DNA of 64,000 bases from Mytilus galloprovincialis (lineage: Eukaryota; Mollusca; Bivalvia; Mytilida; Mytilidae), in contig NC_134846.1 of assembly GCF_965363235.1 (NCBI RefSeq), forward strand, positions 56,967,121 through 57,031,120, in the 5' to 3' direction. This document shows, piece by piece, positions 58,401 through 64,000 of this stretch; positions within the stretch are counted from its first letter, which is position 1, and every line of letters begins with the position of its first letter. Below the pieces are notes generated by a model. That model made no database searches and was not told the DNA's origin. It was given only the letters and a program-made list of their open reading frames with translations. A program made the translations under genes and the position numbers.

Positions 58401-60415
58401 ATAACATTTGGTTGAGGCAAACATAAGTTAGAGAAATTGAATGGAAACCAATTTCAGAACAAACAGACAAGAGTTAAACTTCATGTCCAATTTGATTCAT
58501 CCACAAAACCTTTGTAAAGATAAAGTATCCAATCAATTGCTGTGCAAAAATTATCAAAAAAATCCTGTCTCAAATAGTCTAAACATCTAATATCAAGTAT
58601 ACAGTATAATTTCTGATATATATTGTATACATGTTTTACATATTTTTTATTGATATCTTTAAAGTTACTGTGCAGATTCTATAATGGCTTTAAAAAATCA
58701 TGACTTTTGAAGTTACTTCCTGTTTAAAGATCACTATCTATGTACATTTTGTACCTGATATACGTAACCATATCTGTGATATGTTCAGCTCTGCCTTGTT
58801 ATACATAGATATCCTAGCATATGGTGCCCTGGTGTAGTAATGATCTATCAAGCCTCGTCTGAAAAGATTCCTTTGACATTTATATGAAAAAGGTCGACTT
58901 CCACGCTGTCCATCAGTAATTTCAATTACACTGTGTGGATGACAATCTGTTATATCTTGGTTCTTATGTAGCCGAACATCTACAGCTTGAAACCGTAGTC
59001 TAGCATCGGAATCACAATCTGAGGTGGATATGACGCAGGCGCAGAGATTACTGTTTCGAAAACCAGGATGAGGTGTAGATTGTGATCCATTCAAGATTAA
59101 GTTGATTGCTTTACCATAGATAGTACCATTGGAACACATGTCTACAAAGGTGTCATCTACAAAAGAGTTACACTCAAAATTAAATTTCTGGTCAACATAA
59201 AAATGTAATGGTATAATAAACAGTCATATTTGAGATGCTTTATTAATAGACATACATAAAATCAGGTCAGGTCATATGTTCTTTTAATTTTTAATGCATT
59301 AAAAAAACTAAGATTGATGTTTTCAGTGAACCCTGCTGGTTAACTGCATGTCTCCAGTCTGCACCAAAATCCATGTACAAAATGTACTAGTATTCTGACA
59401 TTTTTCTCATGTGTCTAAAAAAATGTTTTGCTAAAACTAAAAAGTTCTAATAATCTTTGACAGTCTCATTTGCTGATATACCTTGTACAATAACACAACA
59501 TAGTTGACTTATTAATAAAAAAAATATTAAAATTCTGATTTAACACATCATATAACTGGTCCATGACTATTTACTCTTCTCATGTCTTGGCCTTTCTGGT
59601 CTTGTGTGTGTGTGTTTTTTTTTTGTTTTTTTTTTATAGTTTTAGCTCAGTTATATGTTTTGGAGTTTAGTATGATATCTGTTTTCACTGAACTAGTATA
59701 CATGTTCATTTAGGAGCCAGCTTAGGCCCAACTACAGGTGCTGGATTTTCTTGCTGCATTGAAGACCCAATAGTCATGACCGTCGACTATTATCTGCTCT
59801 TTGGGAAATGATTGTTGTTTCTTTGATATTTTACCCATTACCATTAACAGTTTTATTATAGTTTTTTTTCTTTTATCATAATGATGTTTTAAAGGTAGTT
59901 TCAGATACTAATTCTCTTTAATCATCATAACTACAATGTATTTGGATTTTTTACGACCAATAGTTAAGTTAGATACATGTACATGTATTAACATGATTAG
60001 GGATTTATTTTTAGCTAAATTTCTTTTTTAACAACACAAATCTTACCATCTTCACAAGTGTATGTTGCTGCTACATAATTAGACACATCACGGGAAGAAC
60101 ACCTGGATACTGTTGAGATCTGCTCAGCCTTCAACCCATCACACTGTTGTTTCCCTGAACATTTAGTATACACAGGAAAAGCTACTGAGTCTGAGAATGG
60201 TATACGACAATCACCAGCATCATAAGAACAACACTGTCTCTTGTCTTGGCAAGGTTCTTGGACGTTTGGACAGTTCAATGAAACTTCTTTGGAAGCATAT
60301 TCTAATTTATGTAAGGCAATTTTCTGTGATGCAGGACACTGTAAAGAATATGTATAACTACATCGTCCTGTACATGCCGTCACGTTTTTTTTACTGGTGT
60401 CTCTAAAACTCTCAA
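51403..60415 (-). CDS. Single-pass membrane protein with SUEL-like and CUB-like domains (3' part, six exons)
   Basis: The exons 60415-60047, 59156-58755, 54539-54420, 54220-54164, 53243-53165 and 52426-51403 join in consistent phase with GT-AG introns and give 682 residues plus stop. The 5' exons, including any signal peptide, were not found. In order the protein has a cysteine-rich galactose-binding (SUEL/RBL) lectin-like domain, a CUB-like domain with three N-glycosylation sequons, a Ser/Thr/Pro linker, one hydrophobic helix, a basic stop-transfer (CCRRRRLRKKDED) and a 340-residue cytoplasmic tail. I infer a plasma-membrane receptor or adhesion protein. I cannot name an orthologue; EVA-1-like proteins share the lectin-plus-membrane plan. 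Confidence 0.85.
53165..53243 (-). CDS. Membrane protein exon: transmembrane helix
   Basis: It encodes VIPIVAGVVAGLVVVVLIII and then VVCCR, a single hydrophobic helix followed by basic residues. Phase 1 in, phase 2 out. Confidence 0.88.
53373..53527. mobile_element. Short GGCGGAT-ended element in an intron
   Basis: The ends AGAGGCGGATTTAG and CTAGATCTGCCACTG are inverted, with ACTAG on both flanks. A relative is at 30195-30370. Confidence 0.55.
53742..53776 (+). mobile_element. Isolated family C header
   Basis: ACAAGAGGCTCTCAAGAGCC followed by TGATGCTCACC, the start of a family C element with no core or tail recognisable after it. Confidence 0.55.
54164..54220 (-). CDS. Membrane protein exon: juxtamembrane linker
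   Basis: It encodes ESRPSEDKGPNPGNIEKGT, 57 nt, phase 1 on both sides. Short but bounded by good splice sites. Confidence 0.75.
54420..54539 (-). CDS. Membrane protein exon: linker with two cysteines
   Basis: It encodes DVMITCGSGAIHHSLQNVCV followed by PPEFFPSTTPSN. The Ser/Thr/Pro end suggests an O-glycosylated stalk. Phase 1 on both sides. Confidence 0.78.
54674..55120. mobile_element. TA-flanked fold-back MITE, copy 3
   Basis: The same 447-bp palindrome as at 18541 and 29599, here with the asymmetric centre in the opposite orientation. It lies in an intron of the membrane protein gene. Confidence 0.85.
55618..55734 (+). pseudogene. MULE N-terminal exon remnant (FLYWCH first half)
   Basis: From an ATG at 55618 the frame reads MDIILTETNKGKRSLVCDSF then RYRVDKTLKYT, like the first strands of a FLYWCH zinc finger. 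A GTAAAA donor candidate follows KYT, while the open frame stops at 55732. The 'WRC' part expected before exon 2 is not found, so an exon or segment is missing. Confidence 0.55.
55886..56509 (+). pseudogene. MULE transposase exon remnant (FLYWCH second half, start of catalytic domain)
   Basis: After a TTTTTCAG acceptor the frame reads AKGCKARLRTDCTGTVIIQQ then KNTHNHDT, the Cys and His-x-His end of a FLYWCH finger. A basic linker (SKRKADDDIAQRPSKIIR) follows and then FENFVQFNDEQTGIIIL and EIFMDGTYM, the start of a MULE DDE domain (usual motif DGTF). Beyond that the frame enters a 66-bp tandem repeat and ends at 56509, so the rest of the catalytic domain is missing. Confidence 0.7.
56342..56490 (+). 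repeat. 66-bp tandem duplication inside the MULE remnant
   Basis: Two identical 66-bp units (56342-56407, 56408-56473) and a partial third. Because 66 is a multiple of three, the frame is kept and shows two identical 22-residue hydrophobic repeats starting LVNSCFMTVLCF. Confidence 0.85.
56714..58049. mobile_element. hAT-like element with CAGTGTTCTCCCCAG ends
   Basis: Perfect 15-bp inverted ends CAGTGTTCTCCCCAG and CTGGGGAGAACACTG, with a 7-bp direct repeat AGATAGG on both flanks. Subterminal repeats of TAGCGTCGCGG occur near the right end. No transposase frame, so non-autonomous, 1336 bp. Confidence 0.78.
58117..58480 (+). repeat. Eroded hairpin-type element fragment
   Basis: It contains GGGAATGTGTCCATGGATC and GATGATGCCCCCAC, like the family A header, and then AAAGGGACATAACTC-type text. 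No tail recognised. Confidence 0.4.
58755..59156 (-). CDS. Membrane protein exon: CUB-like domain
   Basis: It encodes 134 residues including SNLCACVISTSDCDSDARLR, FQAVDVRLHKNQDITDCHPH and SVIEITDGQRGS. The pattern of two early cysteines, an amphipathic strand and 'IEITDG' resembles CUB. Sequons NGT, NGS and NIS are present. Phase 1 on both sides, so it is a single exchangeable module. Confidence 0.85.
59690..59850 (+). repeat. Diverged copy of the 3180-3548 repeat
   Basis: It shares CACTGAACTAGTATACATG, the CCAGCTTAGG...GGTGCTGGATTTTCTTGCTG segment and GCATTGAAGACC. Confidence 0.5.
60047..60415 (-). CDS. Membrane protein exon: SUEL-like lectin domain
   Basis: It encodes about 123 residues with eleven or more cysteines. 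CSYTYSLQCPASQKIALHKL, KCSGKQQCDGLKAEQ and NYVAATYTCEDG follow the order seen in rhamnose/galactose-binding lectin (SUEL) domains. The acceptor (minus) is TTTGTTTCAG, so at least one more exon lies upstream. Confidence 0.83.
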
Positions 60416-60442
60416 CTGAAACAAAGAAAATATTTTTTTTAT

Positions 60443-61700
60443 TACTGTAAATTCAGAAATTAATGCGAGGTTTTTATTATTGCAAAAAATTGCGACAGAG
60501 ATGTAAACGCAATAATTTAAACTCGCATTTTGAAATATTTTATATGGATTAAATAGGACTTTTCTCAAAATCTTGAAAATTAAAATCGCATTTATGTCTA
60601 AAATGACAAAATCGCAATAATGTATATGCACCAAGGGTCCAGAAACGGTCATATATGCCAGACATGACCGATTTGGAAACTCAAAAGTCCTAAATCATTT
60701 ATTGGGATTTAGGTCAAATTTTATTTTTCAACAGAAATAATTTCGGTCATTTCGTTGAGATTGAGTTTCAAATCGCTATTTTAAACATATTTTTGTTTTG
60801 TTATCGATTTTATGTAATTAAACTGCCACTCCAGTAAAGTGTTATAATCCTGAGGGCCCTCCTAATAGCTATATTAATGCCTCAGGGAGCTATTGGCTAA
60901 TGATCGCTAATCTCTTTACCTGTGTTTTTAATTCACACCTGGCTATTAATCACAAGCTCCGAACTAATATTATAAAGAAATTAAAATTCAATACCAACTG
61001 TCTTCATTATTTAATTACTTTTCAGCTAAGACAATTGTCAATTATGATTTAAAATTAAATTAAAACTTGATTTAATTTACGTAGAAAACAGATTTTTTTC
61101 ACTACTAACACACATGCTTTGTTTACTATGATACGCATGCCTATAATTCTCTTCCGCAGATTTGACACTAAATCGTAAATTTAAAATGATTTCTTGCTAA
61201 ATAAAGCAAGTGCAACTATTTTCATTAATATTCTTACACTATTAAAGGTAAAATATTAAAAAAAACGATGTTTTCCTATGAATTTGATAAACAAAACTAA
61301 TCCCGGGAATAAGTCCGGAGTTGTTCGTTTTAGTATTGTTGCATTACATCCGGTTTGAATTTCGACTCCAGAATCGAAAGAAATGTAAGCGATGACTGAG
61401 AAAAGTACGATTTTGAGTCATTAAAATCATTTTATTCTTAAACTGTTGCCTTCCCTTAATTGCTCTTGATCGATTTTAGGAAAATGGTGGGATAAATCAT
61501 GAAGTAAACGCGATGCAACAGTGAACAAGTTCGTTGATGCTACGAGTATGAGCATACAATGTACTCGTGCAGTAATGAGATTTTGACAATCTGTTTTTGA
61601 AAAGGGGCACCAACTTTTAAGTTATATGAAAATGACCGAAATTAGGTGAAAAAATTTCCGGATCCTTGATATGCACACAATAATTTCTGAATTTTCAGTA
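60443..61700. mobile_element. MITE with TTCAGAAATTA ends, split by a later insertion
   Basis: It starts TACTGTAAATTCAGAAATTA and ends TAATTTCTGAATTTTCAGTA. Without the insertion it would be about 213 bp, close to the 187-bp intact copy at 47938-48124. Confidence 0.7.
60632..61668. mobile_element. hAT-like element with 8-bp target duplication, inserted in a MITE
   Basis: The ends CAAGGGTCC and GGATCCTTG are inverted with one mismatch. They are flanked by a perfect ATATGCAC duplication at 60624-60631 and 61669-61676. 1037 bp, no transposase frame. CA...TG termini with 8 bp fit hAT. Confidence 0.75.
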
Positions 61701-62439
61701 TTCAAAAATCTTTTGATGCATGCACGTCATGGCAGCATATGGACATTTTGTACATCAAACCTACATGTATGAAGTCTAACTACCACAGGATTAATTTAAT
61801 TATGTGTGGATATTATCAATTTCTGTTTATTAAGGACTACAAATGTAATTGTATTTTCATGAAAACTTGTGTTTAAGGCTTAACAAATTTATATCACACA
61901 TGTACATGAATGCATGTTAATTTACCGGAAATTACTTTTTTATTAAACGCTTATTATTTACAGGAATTTGAGTTTGCAACTGGTTAGCAGATTGAAATTC
62001 TGTTGAACAATATTTTGCAATTTTTCTTTTGTATTTCTTGTCATGACTCATACATGTATTACATTATTATTAAACATTCACACCAATATTTCCTTGTTTT
62101 CTTGCAATTTGCAGTTTCCTATCTGACAATATCCATAAACTGAAAAATCCATTCCGAGAGTTTATATTCTAAGTCGGCATTTTGAATAACCTAACCTTCT
62201 TTAGATAAAAAGTAATTAAAAAAATATTTCTTTGAGACTATATAACTTACATTGTACAATGGCACTTGTACAAAAAATGTATACTACCTAATTGATTCTT
62301 CTGTATTTACTTTCCGATCAACTACACCCTTTCTTTTAGAAGTATTTTGAATTATTTTTTACATAAACATGATAAAGAAGGTTAGGTTATTCAAACTGGT
62401 GACTTAGATACCTTTAGGATTATTCAGTATATGGATATG

Positions 62440-63909
62440 GTATCAGGTCTGTTCGCGTCCAATACACTTTCGCTCCCCACACGTTCCCACCTAACATGTT
62501 CGCCCCTAAAGTCTGTTCGCACCCTACACATTTGCGCCAAATTTTATTTGAATTTCAGTTGAATTATTAGATATTTCTTTTTTATGTGTATACCAAATAA
62601 TTCTATTTTCTCGAATAAAATTTGAGGAATTATTTTACAGATGTTTTTCTTCATTAATTTGATTATCAATTATAAAATGTTAATTATGTATGATTACTTC
62701 TCATTGGTATCCATACACAGCCTAAGAAAAATAACGATTTTATTTCTCGTGCTTCGTTAATTTTTTTTTTATATTCAGTGCAATGTTTTTGCGGTTTTTA
62801 ATTTCACGTGTTTCAGTATTCAGGGCCCCCTTTACCACCCTCTCTTTGTACTATACATAAAGAAACTTGCAAATGCATTATTTGTGCATCATTGTCCAAA
62901 AATCATGATTGTTGTTTTAAATTGCTGTGATATAAATAGAATCTGGGCGGTGCATGTATTTAGCTTGGTATGAGTAAAACTTTAAAGATTTCCATAAAAA
63001 ACATGAAAAATAATTGTTTTTTACAGTTTGATCATGAAGATGAAAAAATGTGTGTTTGTCAGAATCCCAATTCCCTTTAAAACAATGAAAAAGAAATATT
63101 TATAGAAATACACTTTAAAGTCATAAGAAACCTCAAATTAAAAAAAATCATGCATATGTTTTTTATAACTAAATGGATAGTTTTCATTATACAACTTATG
63201 TACATATACTTTTTTCTGAGGAAAATTCTTTAGTGTGTCCACATTTACAAGAAGTTTATTTGTTTTTAATTGCTTGCTTCCAGGAAGCAATTCGCCAACG
63301 TATTTTCCGTATGCATAGTGACCTGAGCGTAACCCTCCTCGTAAAAATCCGGTGATCGCAATACGCATGGATCTGTCATTAAAATAAACAATTATCTGAT
63401 TGTACATGTTACACACGTGCTCAATACCCATGCTTTTTGTCATTTATTTACTATAATTAGGTGACAATCGGTAAACTTCGGCTTTAAAACACAGCATTTA
63501 ATGAGCAGCCATATTTGTTAAATCATAACAGACAGAGAGAAAAAAATTTGACGATTATAGGATATATTTGCGTAAAAAATGACAAAATCGTGCACAGAGC
63601 TCTAAGTTTATGATATAAACATGCATTGGTTCAAGAATTGGATAAACATTATTTTTCACCACTCACTGGTTTCATATGACTTTAATCAATCATGACACAA
63701 AAAAAAGCATGTCAGAATCTCACTTTATTTAAAAACAATGAAAAAATATATATTTATAGCAATACATTTCCCAAAACTCGTTTACAAATAATTAAATTGG
63801 GCGCGAATGTATAGGGTGCGAACTGGATGCAAACGTGTAGGGTGCGAAAATGAAAGGGGGCAAATGTGAATGGGTGTGAACGTGATTGGACACGAACTGA
63901 CCCGGATTC
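62440..63909. mobile_element. Motif-array TIR element, GTTCGCCC family, copy 3 (reverse orientation)
   Basis: The left end GTATCAGGTCTGTTCGCG and the right end CGAACTGACCCGGATTC are the reversed ends of copies 1 and 2. A perfect 10-bp duplication TATGGATATG lies at 62430-62439 and 63910-63919. At 1470 bp it is twice as long as the other copies. Confidence 0.85.
63138..63443 (-). CDS. Unidentified ORF inside the long GTTCGCCC element
   Basis: A 101-codon minus-strand frame containing MRIAITGFLRGGLRSGHYAY and GKYVGELLPGSKQLKTN. I do not recognise it. It lies wholly inside element copy 3, in the extra sequence that the 0.7-kb copies lack. It could be a captured host fragment, a transposon remnant or chance. 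Confidence 0.25.
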   Translation of the reverse strand: MTKSMGIEHVCNMYNQIIVYFNDRSMRIAITGFLRGGLRSGHYAYGKYVGELLPGSKQLKTNKLLVNVDTLKNFPQKKVYVHKLYNENYPFSYKKHMHDFF

Positions 63910-64000
63910 TATGGATATGGATAGGAAATTGCACATTGCTAGTCCTAGATTGCAATAATGAGTATTGTGTAAAGTAGTTTTTGTTGATTTTAACATTAAA

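Overview
The window looks like nuclear DNA of a bivalve mollusc, probably a mussel-like (Mytilidae) species. The evidence is AT-rich sequence, small exons with GT-AG introns, three animal-type genes, and a dense load of interspersed repeats of bivalve character: hairpin-ended elements with tandem cores, fold-back MITEs and short repeated tails. The species call is an inference from repeat style and was not checked against a database.

Layout. (1) 1-8000: the first exon of an unidentified gene leaves the window on the minus strand at 1-122. About 200 bp away and divergent from it is a complete four-exon LAMTOR2 (Ragulator/p14) gene on the plus strand (320-7676). A 5'-truncated LINE and a small MITE sit in its introns. 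(2) 10029-26685, minus strand: a complete seven-exon gene for an endonuclease IV (Nfo-type AP endonuclease). All nine zinc ligands are present. The catalytic domain is preceded by a lysine-rich extension of about 985 residues carrying six AT-hook-like motifs at 127-132 residue spacing. Its introns hold nested repeat arrays. (3) 26700-51400: no convincing gene. This stretch is a stack of transposable-element remnants, including three copies of one element inserted inside each other (39079-44474), two copies of a family with a 147-bp core, and a 520-bp tandem duplication. (4) 51403-60415, minus strand: the 3' six exons of a single-pass membrane protein with a SUEL-like lectin domain, a CUB-like domain, a short linker, one membrane helix and a 340-residue cytoplasmic tail. 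Its 5' exons were not found. (5) 54674-58049 (inside the large intron) and 60443-63909: more mobile elements, including a Mutator-like element with recognisable transposase exons, two hAT-like elements and a MITE split by a later insertion.

The three genes are not obviously linked in function. The most notable points are the fusion of AT-hooks to a bacterial-type AP endonuclease; several element families whose inverted ends are built from reiterated short motifs, one of them with perfect 10-bp target duplications in three copies and another carrying a FLYWCH/MULE-like coding region; and a set of families, different in sequence, that share one plan (5' header, tandem core, GC-rich microsatellite, 3' hairpin, A-tract target) and record nested insertions.
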